Assembly: GCF_030704535.1 (NCBI RefSeq)
Contig: NC_081819.1
Location: 16,273,501-16,337,500, forward strand
Source: Vitis vinifera
Taxonomy: Eukaryota > Streptophyta > Magnoliopsida > Vitales > Vitaceae
DNA: 64,000 bases
Direction: 5' to 3'
A program made the translations under genes and the position numbers. The notes under the pieces are model-generated. The model had not been told where the DNA came from and did no database searches. It saw only the letters and a program-made list of their open reading frames with translations. Below, in pieces: positions 11,976 to 26,100 of the stretch (position 1 is the stretch's first letter; every line of letters begins with the position of its first letter).

Positions 11976-14900
11976 GTAAAAAAAACAAAGAAGACTAATA
12001 ATAATAAATGAAAAATCTTATATATTGATTTTGTTGGTGGCCCTAATCCCTCCCGAGGCTAACCACTTGAAAACCATGCCCCCAGTCATACGTCCTTGAG
12101 CAGAACTCATGCCACGCGTCTTCTCACACCCGTCGAGAGTACGTGCCAATGACAGTCTTTTTTTACCCGTCTGGCAACTCATTTTAATCCATTATTATTA
12201 CTAGGTCGTGTCTACACGCGAAGCAATTCGTACGTGGTTATATGTTTTTAATTTTTTCACTTTTTGCTAAATTAAGGTGCTTTGACGGGAACAAGTGCAT
12301 TAAATGGAGGTGCCCTAAGAGGCATAGCTACCGACCGACCAAATTTACATATTGACCAAAATATCCCTCACTTGTATTTTTTTATATGTTTTTTTTACGT
12401 GTGAGTTACTCCTCTTCGTCCATTTTATCATTTTTTAACTAATTACATTAAAAAGCAAATGATTAATTACAAATTTTTAGCCGTTATTTAAAAATAATTA
12501 ATATTTTATATTTTTTTTATCAAATTATTATCTTTAACCATTTAGATGTTATCTTTGATCTATGTATTACCATCTGGCACTCGAATAACCATGTTGATCA
12601 GTAAGGTTATAAAACTTTAATTATTTTTAGAGGATTTTTTATTTTATAATTATTTTTATGGTAGTGCATGACAATTCGTATTTTTCAAAATAATAAGAGA
12701 ATCATTTAATAAAATTTTAAATAAATGAGAAGTAGATATATTTGATAAAAAAAATTAGGAGAGAGGAAGGAAATTAGCCTTAAAAAAATTTATTATTATC
12801 CATTAAAAAAATTTCTTGAAGGTTTTACCAGGAAGAAAAATAAAAATTACAAGTATAAATCCAGATAAAAGTGAAAAGTCTTGGTGTGAAAGACGGGGGA
12901 GGAGATGACTGGCGAAGAAAAAGATAAAGTGGGTCAACAATGTAATAAGGAAAAAGAGTAAGGTCATCTGTATAAAAAAGTGAGCAAAAAGACAGGGGAG
13001 GAGATGATCGTATCTCGAACGTACGATGTATTATTATTCGCGACCGAACCACTCTCACTCGCACGCGTACGTAAAATCAGCTGTACTCGCTGCTTCAGAT
13101 AACGCCTGTCGGCAAAGCGGTGGTATTGCAGTCGTGAAATGACGAGAATGCCCCCCTAACATACGGACAGGTGCGAGGACGGGGAGGCGAGTTGAGAATA
13201 CTCAGAAAAGGGAAAGTGGAGAACGGGGAGAAGGAGGGGTAGAAATGGAAAAAGTGAAAAAGAAAGTCTGGTTGTATTTGGTGGAAGGCTGACACGGACG
13301 TTGACTCTTATGTACGGAATGTCTAAGTTAGTCAGACTCATCCCAAATTAATATTATAAAAATTAAATAATAATAAAAACAGACAGTAGACTTTTCAACA
13401 CCCACATTCTCTCTCTACCTTTTTTTTTTTTCAGTTTATTCCCAGAAATTGCCACGTAGATCTTATTTTTCTATTTATTTTTTAATTTTCTTCTCTTATA
13501 TTTGCAAGATTTATGTTATGAATTTATGGTAATGGATTCAAAAATTTATTTATTTTCAAATCATCATTTCTCATAAATAATATACATAATTTTTTTTTTG
13601 ATAATTCTAATTTTATTTTATATTTTTAAAAGCTAAAAATAAAAATAAAAACCTTTTTATGTACTATCATTCTTTCTAAATTTTTATGATCAAAGTTTTT
13701 CAAATGCATTTTCTATTTTTATTTTTAAAAATATAAAATAATGATAATTGCAGGTACAAAAAATATAAAAGAATCTTTTATAAGAACTTATTTATATTTT
13801 AAAATTTTAAATGCTTATTTTTTTAATAGTTATTATCTTTTAAAAAATAAATCTCAATAGTTTATTTAAAGACTAAAAAGTAATATATTGATTTTTATTT
13901 ACTTATTAATATTTAGTATAAATAAAATTTTAAAAAAATAATTTGATACTTAATCCTATTAAATACCTTTTAATTTTAAGTCTTATTTAGAATTAAGTCA
14001 AAAAAAAAAAAACCCATCACCCTACTTATTAAATATCATTTGTAAAATCTTAATTCTAAAACAAAAATCAATGGATACCCACCATACCATTTGAAGGTTA
14101 TGTTAATATGAGTTGACTTCATAATTGACTTGAGTCCCTGAAAAAGAAATTTCTTCATTTTTAATAAATTTTATAAACTAGATATTTATAAAATTAAAAA
14201 TATCTATCTCTTAATTATTATTTTTTAACAGTAGACTTGCCTTTTTTTAACTGTACAACTTTCCATATGAGGGGTTGGGAAGAATGAGAAGATGATAAAT
14301 GAAGTGGGGAATTTTTTATTTACATATTGCCTAACCTAGAAAGAAAAAAAAAGAAAAAGAAAAAGTAGAAGAGAATATTCTAGTTTAAAACACCTCAATT
14401 TGTCCAAAATCCAAAATCTCTTTTTACTTTTTGATTTCCTTTTCCTTTTCCTTTACCTCTTCTTTTTCCAATTTGATTGACTTGGACAAATTATTCTTGT
14501 GTCTAGACCTAAATGCCTCATATTTGTCAAACCATCTTGGCCCACCAATTCCAACTTGAGTAATTTTTTTTTTATTTTAATTAATTTTTTAAGGTAAAGT
14601 TTTGGTAAGTTTGTCTCAACTATTTCATGGGATTTTTATTGTGTGTGATGGGAAAATTGGGTGAAAATTTTGTGGGGTTTGGAAATTTTGTTGTGACAAA
14701 AGATCTACCAACATGGTAAATTAATTAAAAAAGAAAAAAAGAAAAAGAAATATTCACTCATATGGGGGCAAGTTGACCCAACATGGGTTAGGAAAGTTGT
14801 CCAAATCAAGGTGAAATGAAATTTGAGAAGATGTCAACTTTTGTGTTAGATTTTCCAAGACAAAACATTTGGAAATTCTGTAGTTACTAACTTGGAAAAA

Positions 14901-17419
14901 AATTTATTTTTTCTCTAAAGGGGTTTTTTTTTTAAATTGTTATTTAAACAAATAATTTGAAACTTGAATAATGGGGTGAGGCAGAGGCAGAGGCATAGAG
15001 GGGGGAATCCCAATAAATGCAGCATCACAATCAAATCAAAGTAAATACAAAAAAAATTAGAAAAAGGGAAATTGAAATGTTGGAGGAGGTGGGTCTGTCT
15101 ATGTGGGAAGTCCAGATATTGAGTCTTAGAAAGGCAAAAACAACAAAAACAAAAACAGTCTAATCACAACAAATGAAAGGAAAATGTGTCAGTAGTTTTG
15201 GAAAGAGAGGGCATTGCAGGAGGGGGGCAATGATTCGTGGTTCATAATTTCACACGTCCACTCATTTCTCCTCCCCTCCCATCACACCCAAAAAAAAAGA
15301 AGAAAAAATTACCATTTTTATAATTTTTTTTCCCAAGAAATTATGAAATTTAGTCTAGTCTAATCAAAGACCTTGGTTATCTTAGAACTGAGGGACACAC
15401 ATCTAATCAAGTTAGTGACAAGAAGGCAACCAAGATTCTTTGATTTGATATGATAAGTTTATCAAACAAACAAACCTTAATCAACTACTAGAACCCTAAA
15501 AATAAAAAGAAAGCATCACTCGTTTAACAGTGATCATTTTCTTTTCTTTTTCTTGCTAAGATTTTCACCTCCCAATCATGAAATTAACCAACCAAAGTGG
15601 GTTGTTAATTTTTATGTTCCCCTCATAGACTTAAAAGGAAAGGTCCACTTTTAGGAATAATCACTTGTACCTAACGCAAAGGAAAGAATCATCACTCTCT
15701 ATCATCAACCCACCTAAACTCTCTAGTCCCCTAATTGGTGACCACAGCCTCACCTTGCTGGGGCTTCTCCATCAAGCTAAAAGCCCTGTACTCCATGGTT
15801 GGTGCCAGTTGGGTTTTCTCCATCTCTCTCTTAATCCCCTTCAGTAAGCCCCCAAACCCATTTCCAAGATTGGAAAATTTTTCCACATCATGCTTCTCTT
15901 TAGAGCCCTTTGGCCAAACTCCTCAGCCAAATTCACATTCAATGAATCATGTTTCATTGTGGAAGAAAGGGGTTCATTGAGATGGCTATTGATGGATAAA
16001 ACTAAAGAGAGGGAGGGGGAGAAGGGTAAGAATTGATTTGAGTAAAAGGGATTAAAATCAAATAGAAAGGAAGAGAATAAGACAATAGGAATTGAATCAC
16101 GTAAGTTGGAGCCCTTAAAGATTGGTAGGTTGCATTTAATTTTGAGAGGGGGTGGGGGGGTAAAAGCATAAGCTGCAGCAGACATGTATGTAAGATTGGT
16201 ATCACATGTGGGAAGTTTGCCTTCATCTTCACCCAAATCACCTAACAAATGAAACCATATTTATCATGGTATTATAGCAGTGGTGTGTGGGGAAAGGAGA
16301 GAGTTGTATTCACTTTTCAACATGAAACTGAACTTTTACAAGAAAAGTGGAACAGGCCAAGAAAGTTGTGCATTATGTAGAGCTATAAGCTTTGCCCTGT
16401 CAACATCTCAATACTTAGGTAATGGAAGAGATGACAGTGATCATACGTTCACATTACATAAATTTTCACATTATGAAACATGCATCTCCCCACCCTACCC
16501 ATTTTTCCATCTTAAATTCAGAGACCCCCTTCTTTTCTTTTTCCTTTTTTCCTGTAGTGGTCCTCAAGAAAAATGAGTTTCCATTCTGCAGTGCAGTGCA
16601 CCTTCCCAATTTGATCAGCAAAAAAAGGGGTCTGTATGAAGCTGGTTTCCATCCCCAGTCACAAGACAACAATTTTCTTTTCATCAAACCCAATCATGGA
16701 ATGGAGTTCTTATATTTAGGTGTTGGTAAGTGAATACATGTGACTTACTAATGAAACATCTACTGTAATCAATCATTGGGCTGCTGCAACTCCTGTGTAG
16801 GCCATGAAAAATTCTTCATCACAAGCATATATATTTGTAATATTGGCACAAAAATTGAGAATGAGAAATTCATTTTATTTTTGTATTGCATTCAAATTAA
16901 TTATCATAAATGAACAGATGCCAATGTATAGTTCAAATTTCATATATTAGATAAAAATTAAAATTTTTTATCTTATATATTTAAATAAAATTTCTGAAAA
17001 TAAGACAAAAATGAAATGTAAAACATCTTAAGTTGATTAAAACTTTAAACAAAAAAACAAACAGGCCCTTGATTTTTTAGGTTTCCTCTCCAAGTTAGGT
17101 AGACTTGAACCTCGCTTTATTAATTTACTCAAACAGGGAAGATTTCTAACACTCAGCCAATAAACAAGAGACATCCAAACACTGGATGGACCTTAAAATG
17201 ATTATTATTTAAATCAGTATTACAGTTCCATCAAAATCTCCTATAATTACATGGAAACTTTCACTTGGCATGCCTCCAATTTTCCTGCTACAGCTCTATC
17301 TATTTTCTCCTTTGCAGTGAAGGGCAAGCTCTTTCCATCTCTCTGAAGTTGCTTTTCTTCTATCACTCACCTCAACTGAGAAAGTTCAGCAAATCCCTCT
17401 ACCTGAAATAGGAAAAGGA

Positions 17420-17584
17420 TCAATATGCTTTTTCTAGTAATGGACAGTCGATATATAGATCAATGATTCTCCATAGTGTTTTGAGGGCACACCAGCCATC
17501 AGTTAGAATGTTGTCATGCATGCAAATAAGGTCATCAAGAAAGATGGCAGCATAAAGAGAAGAAGATTTCTTCCCGGAATTCAT
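17420..17584 (-). CDS. Candidate small ORF, 54 residues, unknown
   Basis: On the minus strand an ATG at 17584 opens 54 codons, ending TGA at 17420-17422. The ORF follows a good acceptor-like sequence (TATTTCATTGCAG) about 7 bases upstream. The peptide begins MNSGKKSSSLYAAIF and has balanced composition with Trp, Cys and His, unlike the low-complexity chance ORFs around it. I do not recognise it. It lies about 1.2 kb downstream of the PDRG1-like stop codon on the same strand, so it could be an alternative 3' exon, a small gene or coincidence. Confidence 0.2.
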   Translation of the reverse strand: MNSGKKSSSLYAAIFLDDLICMHDNILTDGWCALKTLWRIIDLYIDCPLLEKAY

Positions 17585-18799
17585 CGTATACTGCAATGAA
17601 ATATATTAAAACAGAATAGTTCCTTTCTGCAGCATCTAAACAACCTTTAGGGAATATATCTCTATCATACAAAATTCATTGAGACATGTTCCAGGTATCT
17701 GAGACACCCAAGACACCCGAGACTCTCTTCTATTTCACTTCTTGCTTGCTGAAAGACACCATTTTCTTGAGAGGAAAGGGAAGGAAGAGGAAAAAGGAAT
17801 GATGAGAAAAGCAAAGCCTTTGGTGAAAAGGGACCACAGAGAATGACAGAAAGAAGAAGACAAAAGCATGACATGTTATCTTCAACCGTTTGTAGAGTCC
17901 CCACGAAACTTCTGAACTCTATAGTGCAAGTATAGAACTAAATGGTCCCGGAAACCTCACACCGAACTTTTTCTAACACGTTGTTTGAGTAGTGAGGAAG
18001 AAAACACAAAACACTGAAAGGAAAAACACAAATTAAAGCTATTATTGTGGTCACAGGCCCAGATTTGGACTTTGCATGCATATACGGGAGACAATTATAT
18101 GGGGTGTGGAAGAAAGCAACTGCACGGGAACATGGTTCTATACATGTACTTTGTGGAATACACATATCCAGGCATGTGCTTTTTATTGTGTGCATGTGCA
18201 TAACAATTATGAGGTTGTATTTGATGGTCAGGTAAAAAAATACTAACCATAACATGGACAACACCACAACTATCATTGGGCTGCATAATTTATTACACTA
18301 ACACACATTAGATACATTCTTCTGTAAATTTCAAAGACAAAAGGTGGAAATGTGCGGGTATTCTTCTTGGAGTCGATTATCTGTAACCAAATGTTAAAAA
18401 GTGAACAATAAAGCTGATTATTGATAAACACAATTATGCTTAATGTTACAGAAACAAAGAAAAATAAAAATAAATCACAGGGAAATTTTAGCTTTTGCAT
18501 CATTATCTGTCCCTAGAGGGGGATGATGCTACAATTGATGGCTTTGAGAGGTTACAATATCATGACAATGAAATCTAGAAGACATTTAACCGTGGCTGGA
18601 TGCAACAGCTAAATTTGAACATTTGCATAATCTAGCAAAGAAAAATAATTGTGAGAGTTTAAAATTCCTCTTCATTGGGGACCAGTGTGGTTGTGAAACC
18701 ATGTCCACAAGCTAATGTAAAATGTGGAACAAAAAAGAAAAAATAAAAAAGGAAATAATTAGTGGTGATCAGGTTGACTATTGTTTACAAATGAATAAC

Positions 18800-21787
18800 T
18801 TACTTCGGCTTGTCAGTTAAGGTCACCAGAGATCTGATAATACCAGGGCTGATCTTGTCAGCAAGAACACCTTTCTCCGAAATTAAAAAGGATTTTTCCT
18901 TCAAGTAGCTTTGTAGTTTCTTTGCATCATAATCAAGTCGTTCTTGATCTACATTGCCTCAAAAAATTGAAAAGAAAAGAGATGACATGATCACAACATG
19001 AATGATTATTATGCTTTAACAAATAGGATATATTATCTTTTATATATATATATAGGCAAAAAAAAAAAAAAAAACATATATTTACAGCACCAAGCAAAAG
19101 GCGCACCAAAGTACACAAGTCAAACAAATTGGATATAATTCATATTGTGATATTAATTAGTCAACGCTACATGTTTTTCTCTCCTTAGAATTGCCTCACT
19201 TCCCATTTTCCCTCATTAATATCTTTCCAATCAACACATGGTTTGGGGTGTAAATAGGGGTGAATGAGGTGGAAAAGTTCATACCTAATATGTATCTATG
19301 GATAGCGATCAAATCAAAGGGAAATGCGATAGGACAGCAATAAAGCTAGACATGCTTTATTTATAAATTGTAGGAAGCCAAGCAACATGCCTGTTGAATG
19401 AGGCCTTGCTGAAAAGAGGATTCCGATAAAAGCAAGTCATGAGATAGAAAGGTTTAGGATTACAAAAAGTGACTTCCATCAGAAGTTAGGTAACACCAAT
19501 TAGTGACAAGTCGAATAGGAAAGAAAAAAGGCACTGAGACTACTTTGCCATGAGACATGATTAAGCAACTTTTGCTTTAAGAAACAAGAATTGAGTGATA
19601 TGGTTCAATACAAATGCAATGTGGGAGAATAGGAGGATAAAAAGGATCCTAGGTCAAGGAATCTAAAGAAAGACATTATGGATTGTGATGTAACATCATA
19701 TAAAATCCCAGACAAAGAAAAATGGGATAAAACTTACTTAAGTTGTACCATGTCTCTGCATCTCAACTAGTAATTCTAAACAGCTTCTTAAACAAAATGT
19801 GTTGCAAAAAAGCCCTCAGTAAAATAAGTAGAATGCTTTTATTCTATTTTACATAATTAAGGGTTGATTCACTTTAATTTTAAAATTTTTAGGTCTTCCA
19901 CCTACAGCTGGATGCAACACTCTGGACACATGGGATTCGGTCAAAAATATCATAAAGAAACAACTCCCAATTCAAAAGTTGAAAACCTTATCCCACCAGG
20001 GAAGAGTTACCCACTGAGTAATCCACCTAATATTGCAGCCTCCTATCTCTCTCTCTTTTCCAATCTTGGTTGGAAAGGGTGAGCACCTAGCAAAGCACTT
20101 TGGAACTTGCTTTGGAGTGATATAGTAATAAAACAAAGGATTTCTGCAATGATTGAAACCACAGAATGAAGTGGAAGGCATTACACTAAAACAAAAAGAC
20201 AGAACTCAAGGACTTCTAATACTTTAATAATTTACACAAATTTTTTGGTTATAGAATTGATGGTTAATGACCATACAAGTTTTATATCATGCAAACAACT
20301 CCTTCCAAGATAAGTGGTTTTATAGGCCACTGGACCTTTAACATAATCAATTATCAAGAAAGCTTCTCTTTTCATCCAAATACCTTTCCACGGATTTCCA
20401 AATTTTACCTTATTTTTATATTGCATATTTTTTAACATTTCCAAAAAAGGCTCCACAATTGAGATGACAGGCACACTAAATAAATTTGGTACCTTTATAC
20501 ACTGTATAAGATACGTATCATCTTATATATAGCAAACAGCAAGAAAGACCTCATATAGATAACCTAAGTTTGAAGTTGTCCATTACTTATTAATATTTAC
20601 ACAAATATAAGGACATGTTTTTTAATTGACCCATGATTTAATCTTAGAACCATTATAACATAGCATAAATTCTGGGGAGAACCAAAGTTCCAAATTCAAT
20701 ACAGTACAATCCATCATATCACATTTAAATCTATATAAATATCCAATTTAAACAACTAATTTCGAAAAAGAAAAGGTTCCAGAAAAAGACCTTTCTCCAA
20801 AATGGAATGAGCAGCATGAAATGGAATCCTAGCAAAAACATCAGTTCCAGGGAACATCGTCCATGTGTTCTCCCTTGAGTCATGGTTGCCACAGGTTGCA
20901 CACACCTCCTTCACCAAAGGCCTTGATTCAAGCTGCTCAATCTCCTTCATGATCGACTCAAAAGGAGAAGGAACACTGGTTTTTGTTGTCCGTGCCCTCT
21001 TCCTAAGTGCTGTAAGGGCTTCCCTATTCCCATTCCTCACTCTATCATTCTCAACTAGCTAGATTTTGCCATAATAAGAAATCCATAAATCTCCATTGGA
21101 TTAAAAGAGAACCAGGCAAATGAAAAGGAGAAATCAAATCCTAGGGCAAGGTTTATCCAGGTTCATGGTTTACAAAAATGAAAAGCAAAGAATTATGCAG
21201 AAAATGCTTCTCACATGCATTACCATATTTTAAAATTCTCTCAAAAAAGGCTCAAATTTCAGATACTTCAAGCAGTCATTTTCTACATTTTCATTTTCAA
21301 ACATCCATAGAAAAAACCAAACTGCCAGAAAAAAGACAAATTCTTAAAATTTTTCTCCATTTCCATTTCTGGAGATTTCAGCAATGCATTTATTGAAACA
21401 AACCACAGCTGTGACAATTGATTACATTTTAAGCTGCTTTAGCTTCATAAAAATGAAATTTTCATATTAGATAAGCAAAATGGAGGTTTTAGGCTCAGCT
21501 CAATGAAGGTCCTCTTCTCCCAAGTCCTAATTTTTTTTTTTATCAGATCCCAGGTCCAAAAGATTGAAAACTCCAAAACTCTGGTCTTCTTCTGTTTTTT
21601 TTTTTTTTTCCTACAATTTTTTAGTAGACAAATTGAGTCTTAGAGAGAGCTTAAACACCCTAAATGTAGTTCTGGAAAAAGAAAATTTACAGTCCACTTT
21701 TACCTGATGTCGAGCTAAAAGGACATTCTCAGCTTCAATTTCAATCTCAATTAAGCCTTGTTGGAGTTGCTTCATACTTTCATCCAT
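18800..21787 (-). CDS. PDRG1: PDRG1-like prefoldin-family protein (3 coding exons)
   Basis: This is the plant counterpart of p53 and DNA-damage-regulated protein 1, a small prefoldin-beta-like protein. In animals it sits in the R2TP/prefoldin-like complex that helps assemble RNA polymerases and PIKK kinases. Coding exons are 21787-21704, 21058-20791 and 18948-18800. They splice in phase with GT/AG ends to 166 residues. The start MDESMKQLQQGL leads into a helical segment. The family signature is NREALTALRK at about 39-48, matching NREGLRALQK of the human protein as I recall it. MFPGTDVFARIP is at about 95-106, and the second coiled-coil helix DQERLDYDAKKLQ opens exon 3. A CATC motif at 81-84 sits in an insertion absent from the animal protein. 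Without splicing at 20790 the frame would read through to a stop at 20756. Further 5' exons are discussed under 30631-30750. Confidence 0.85.
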
Positions 21788-21959
21788 TTTAGTCCTCTAT
21801 GAGACCCCTTACCTGAATGGTGAAACGTTTTCACATTATTTGTTAACTACAACAACATATAAGAAATCAAGGCTACATTTGGCTAAAACAGAATAGACTC
21901 AATCTAGAATTCCAATTCTGTGGAAATAAAAAACCTGCTGCAATTGTGAAAATGAATTT
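21788..21959 (-). other. Probable end of the PDRG1 leader intron and 5' UTR
   Basis: An acceptor-like TTTCACCATTCAG on the minus strand ends near 21813. It would place about 25 bases of 5' UTR in front of the ATG at 21787. The rest is intron sequence up to the LINE boundary. Confidence 0.4.
21942..21959 (+). repeat. LINE target-site duplication, left copy
   Basis: AATTGTGAAAATGAATTT at 21942-21959 is repeated at 28088-28105 with one mismatch (T to C at base 6). The two copies precisely bracket the LINE and its oligo-T (poly-A on the minus strand). Confidence 0.88.
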
Positions 21960-22470
21960 TTTTTTTTTATAAGTAAAAGAGATAAAAATTGTATTGAAAA
22001 GAGCCGCTAAAACAGCGACTCAAAGTATACAAAGAAGATACACCTCCCCTATCAAACACGGAGGAGCAAGAAAAACCCCACCCTCAACAAGAACCCACCT
22101 AATCAATGAAACCAACTAAGGTCGAAGGACCATCTTTTATAAACAATTTTGTCTCCGACCAAAGCAAGAAAACAAAAGAACTCTTAAGTCTTTGGATGAA
22201 CAACACATTATCTTCAAACGCAATATTATTTCTTGCCTTCCAAACCGTCCAAAAAATACATAAGGGACCTGCTCTCCAAACTTCCTTTTCTCATTTTTCC
22301 CACAAAAGACCCGTTCCAGCTCAACAGCGTCTCCTTAACAGTGGCTGGCAGCACCCACTGCAACCCAAAGAGAGAGAAAAACAAAGCCTATAAAGTCCTT
22401 GCCTTGGCACAATGGAGGAGGATGTGATCTATCGATTCTTCATGCATTTGACGAAGGTAGCATCTATTCG

Positions 22471-22888
22471 CTAAAGGCCATCCTCTTTTTTGGAGTTGGT
22501 CCAAAGTAAGAGCTTTTCCCCCCTTGCTTCCCACCCAAAAAAACTCACTTTAGGCTGCACGCAAGTTTTCCAAATAACATTCGAAGGGAAAGAGACTGAA
22601 GAGTCAAAACCTAATGCTTTGTAGAGAGACTTAATGGAAAACTTCTCACATTTAGTCTCTATCCAAAGCACCCTATCTTCCACATCCTGCTGAACACTTC
22701 CCATTGAGACCTAATAAAAACCTATACACCTCATCCACCTCCCAATCATTGAAAGGTCTAGAGAAAAGCGGGCTCCAACTCCCCCCTCCCTCAGTGGCAC
22801 TCACACATCTTTCACCCAAGCACTCTTGGAGACAGCTAGTGCAAATAAAGTAGGAAAGGAAACACAAAAAGGTGCAGCCCCACACCAT
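22471..22888 (-). pseudogene. LINE ORF2 C-terminal zf-RVT region
   Basis: The translation VIWKTCVQPKVSFFGWEARGEKLLLWTN resembles the zinc-binding reverse-transcriptase (zf-RVT) segment found at the C-terminus of plant LINE ORF2. It is preceded in a shifted frame by PLFSRPFNDWEVDEVYRFLL, a usual upstream block. Confidence 0.75.
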
Positions 22889-23228
22889 CTATCCTTCCAA
22901 AATTTCACCCTATGGCCATTACTCACCACAAAAGAAAGCCCACTACTTACAACATGCCACTCCCTCCTAATTGCTTTCCACAACCCCACACCATACCCCC
23001 TCCTCACTTCCTTGGAACATCAACCCCCTTACTCCTCCTCATACTTTCCTTTAATCACTTGATTCCAAACAGCCCCTTTCTCATTTGGCACAAAAGCGCC
23101 TTATTTAGAGTAGAGAGGTGTTTCACCCCTAACCCCCTTTTGTTTTTGTCCAAGCAAACCAACTCCCACCTAACAAGATGAGGTTTCTGCTCAAGAGCCT
23201 CGCCTCCCCACAAAAAATCCCTCTGAAT

Positions 23229-24475
23229 CTACTCTAACCTCAATTTGACCGTCCTTGGTAGAAAAAGCACAGACATGAAAGAAATGGGCAAGCTAGCCAA
23301 AGTGCTCCAAATCAAGGTAATCCTCCCTTCTTTGGAAATGTATTGGCATTTCCACCGAGCCAATCTCTTCCAAACCCTCACCTCCACTCCATCCCAAGCA
23401 GCTACAAATTTATAAAGAGCACCCAACGACAATCCCAAATAAGAAGACAAGAGACTCCACGTTTTCTACACATCCCACTGGGATTAACGCACTTTTATCA
23501 AAGTTAATCCTCAATCCCAAAATGACCTCAAACCACATTAGAGTCCAACTTAAATACATCATCCTATCTTGAGAAGCCCCACAAAAAACCAAAGTGTCAT
23601 CGGCGAACAATAAATGAGACACTTGGGCCCCCTCACCTTCTTGACCCCTCACCTTATAGGACAGTAGAAAACCCCCATTTACAACTCTCTGAAGAAGACA
23701 ACTAAGAGCCTCCATCACAATCACAAAAAGATACGGTGAGAGAGGATCCCCCTGCCTCAAAACCCCTAGAACTCTGGAAGAAACCTGAGGAAGTCCCATT
23801 AACCATAATAGAAAAACTGGTTGTGGAGATACACCACCGCATCCACCTAAGCCATTTCTCCCCGAAACCTATCAAACCCATAACTGAAAGCAAGAAAGAG
23901 CAATCCACATGATCTACCGCCTTTTCTATGTCAAGTTTGCACATCATCACCCCCTCATTGCTCTTCAAAATCGAATTTATGACTTCATTAGCAACAAGGG
24001 TAGCATCCAAGATTTGTCTTCCTTCCACAAAGGCATTTTAGGCCTTAGAGACCACCTTACCCACCACCAGCTTTAACCTATTGGCTAGCACTTTAGCTAG
24101 CCACTTGTACAACCCTCCCACCAAACTAATTGACCTGAAATCCCTTAAGTCTTCCACTCCCCCTTTCTTTGGGATCAAAATAAGGAAAGTTGCATTTAGA
24201 CTTCTGACAAAACAATTGTGGTAATGAAACTCCCTGAAAAACCCCATAACCTCCTCCTTCACAAAACCCCAAGAATGTTGCCAGAAAGCCATAGAAAACC
24301 CATCAGGCCCTGGAGTTTTTTTCCCACTAAAACCCTTTAGAGCCCCAAAAACCTCCAACTTAGAAAAAGGCTCCTCCAACCTAGCCGCTTCAACAGCCAC
24401 CAAAGTTGCAAAAAGACAGACCACTAATACTGGGTCTCCACCCTCCTGTAGCAGACAACAAGACCTTAAACTCAT
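23229..24475 (-). pseudogene. LINE ORF2 reverse transcriptase domain fragments
   Basis: Three overlapping frames carry the RT blocks in order. They are KKTPGPDGFSMAFWQ and LIPKKGG...DFRSISLVGGLYKWLAKVLANRL (24475-24038), then MCKLDIEKAVDHVD (24028-23702, with V where most elements have YD or FD), then GDPLSPYLFVIVMEALS and the catalytic LLFADDTLVF (23799-23410). The YISKEGRITLIWSTLASLP block follows at 23450-23229. The FADD box is intact, but at least two frameshifts separate the blocks. Confidence 0.88.
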
Positions 24476-25161
24476 TCACCACTCCTTCTCTGATTCCATT
24501 CTCCTCAGTAAACCACGAACCATTAATTTTAATCTGGGCCCCTGGATTCCTCCTCTTGTGAGCATTAGCCAACTTGTGGAAAAAAACTAGTGTTTCTATC
24601 CCCTTCCTTCAATCACACTTCCCTTGATTTCTGCCTCTTAGAAATTTCTTCTAGGAGAATCCACTTTTTAAAATCCTCCTTTGCTCCTTTGCTAGCTTCC
24701 AACTCATGAATAGCGAGAAGCCGATCTAACTCTACTCTGTCCCAAAATTCCACCTGATTGAGAGCCCAAGCCTTATTAACTTCAACTTTCCCAAAGACAT
24801 TCCTATTCCAGTCTCTCAATAACGGCTTCAAGACTTTCAGCTTCGCAGCTAAAACAAAACTAGCAGACCCACTGAAACTAAAACCCTACCACCAAGCCTA
24901 TAGCTTGTCCTTGAAGCCCTCCTCTTTCAACCACATATTTTTAAATCTAAAAGGCTTAGGGCCTCTCCTCAGACCTCCCCCGTCTAGCAAAATTGGACAA
25001 TGATCATAAACTGGTTTAAGAAGGGCACACTGAACAAACCCCTGTAAAACGGCCTTCCCAATCCTCCGAGACCAAAAACCAATCGAGCCTAGAATTAGAC
25101 TGATTATTCAAGTCACCCCTCCAAGTGTAAGAACCTCCCTGCAAAGGCAAATCCCTAAGCT

Positions 25162-25560
25162 CTAAATTTCAATAATCTTAGAGAACCTCCTCATTGAACA
25201 GGTAAGTCTGCCTCCTCTACTACACTCCACAGGGAACCTAACCACATTAAAATCACTTGCCACACACCAAGGGCCACCCAATAACCCTCTAACAGCACCT
25301 AGCTCACCCCAGAACTCTTCCCTCTCTTTCTTCAGAGTGAGGCCATAAACCCTTGTAAAAATCCAACAAAAGTCATCCTCACAATTCTTAAACCAGCAAG
25401 ACGCTAAGAAAATCCCTACTTCCACATCCAACAATTGTAACACCTTATTGTCCCAGAATACCAACACACCACTGGAGGCACCCCTCGAGTTAACAGTCCT
25501 CCACTCTAAATATCTTCCCACTCCAAGGCTTCGGACTATCTTCTTCGACATCTCTTCCAT
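25162..25560 (-). pseudogene. LINE ORF2 endonuclease domain fragment
   Basis: The segment has the plant L1 apurinic-type endonuclease pattern: SSGVLVFWDNKVLQLLDVEVG, then IFTRVYGLTLKKEREEFWGEL and the PWCVASDFNVVR motif, where GDFN is usual and S replaces G. The domain would nick the target DNA to prime reverse transcription. The frame is interrupted on both sides. Confidence 0.8.
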
Positions 25561-26100
25561 CTTAGTCTCCTATAAGCACACTAAATCCACCTTCTAAGGC
25601 TTGATCAACGCCTTAATCACCTTTCTCTTAGCACTATCATTGGCCCCTCTAACGTTCCACGATATAATTCTCAATTTCAAAAAGCAAAATATATAACCCC
25701 CACGCACTTCTCAAAACCAAAGGGCATAGCTTCATTAAGCAAGTTGTAGTTCCCCCACACACCTCTCTGTACCACTATAATTCACCGAACACTCAAGTTT
25801 TTTCAATTCCCTATCTGATCTTGAGATCTTCTGGACTTTCCTCTTTTTTCCAACCAGATTGCCCTTGAGATCTTTCCTTTCTTTCATTCTTTTCATAAGC
25901 TCCATGATCTCCCCCTCAAACCCCTCAATAGGCATTCCCAAACATCGATAGAAAGTCAAAAAACTCATCCACAAAACCGTGGCTCTCCTCTCTTCCCCCT
26001 CCAACCCACTTTCCAGATCTCTTGCCAACAACACTTTTCCACCATATGCCTTGGCCCCCCCTTCTAACTTAGTCGAGGCTCCCCTCTCACTACCATCTGC

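Larger units (their letters stand above)
9863..18799. other. Long AT-rich intergenic region between SPL8 and the PDRG1-like gene
   Basis: No gene is supported apart from one small candidate ORF at 17420-17584. The stretch contains a TAA/TTA trinucleotide hairpin near 10405-10450, a long (TA)n tract at 11924-11972, repeated A/T homopolymers, and less AT-rich islands at 12040-12400, 13020-13330, 15660-16250 and 16280-16740. ORFs in the islands are short, overlap on both strands and lack family features. The part nearest 9863 is the SPL8 promoter. Confidence 0.4.

Noticed and set aside
15841..16248. 135-codon minus-strand ORF
   Set aside because: It has low similarity to any family I know, overlaps another ORF in a second frame, and lacks convincing splice or start context.
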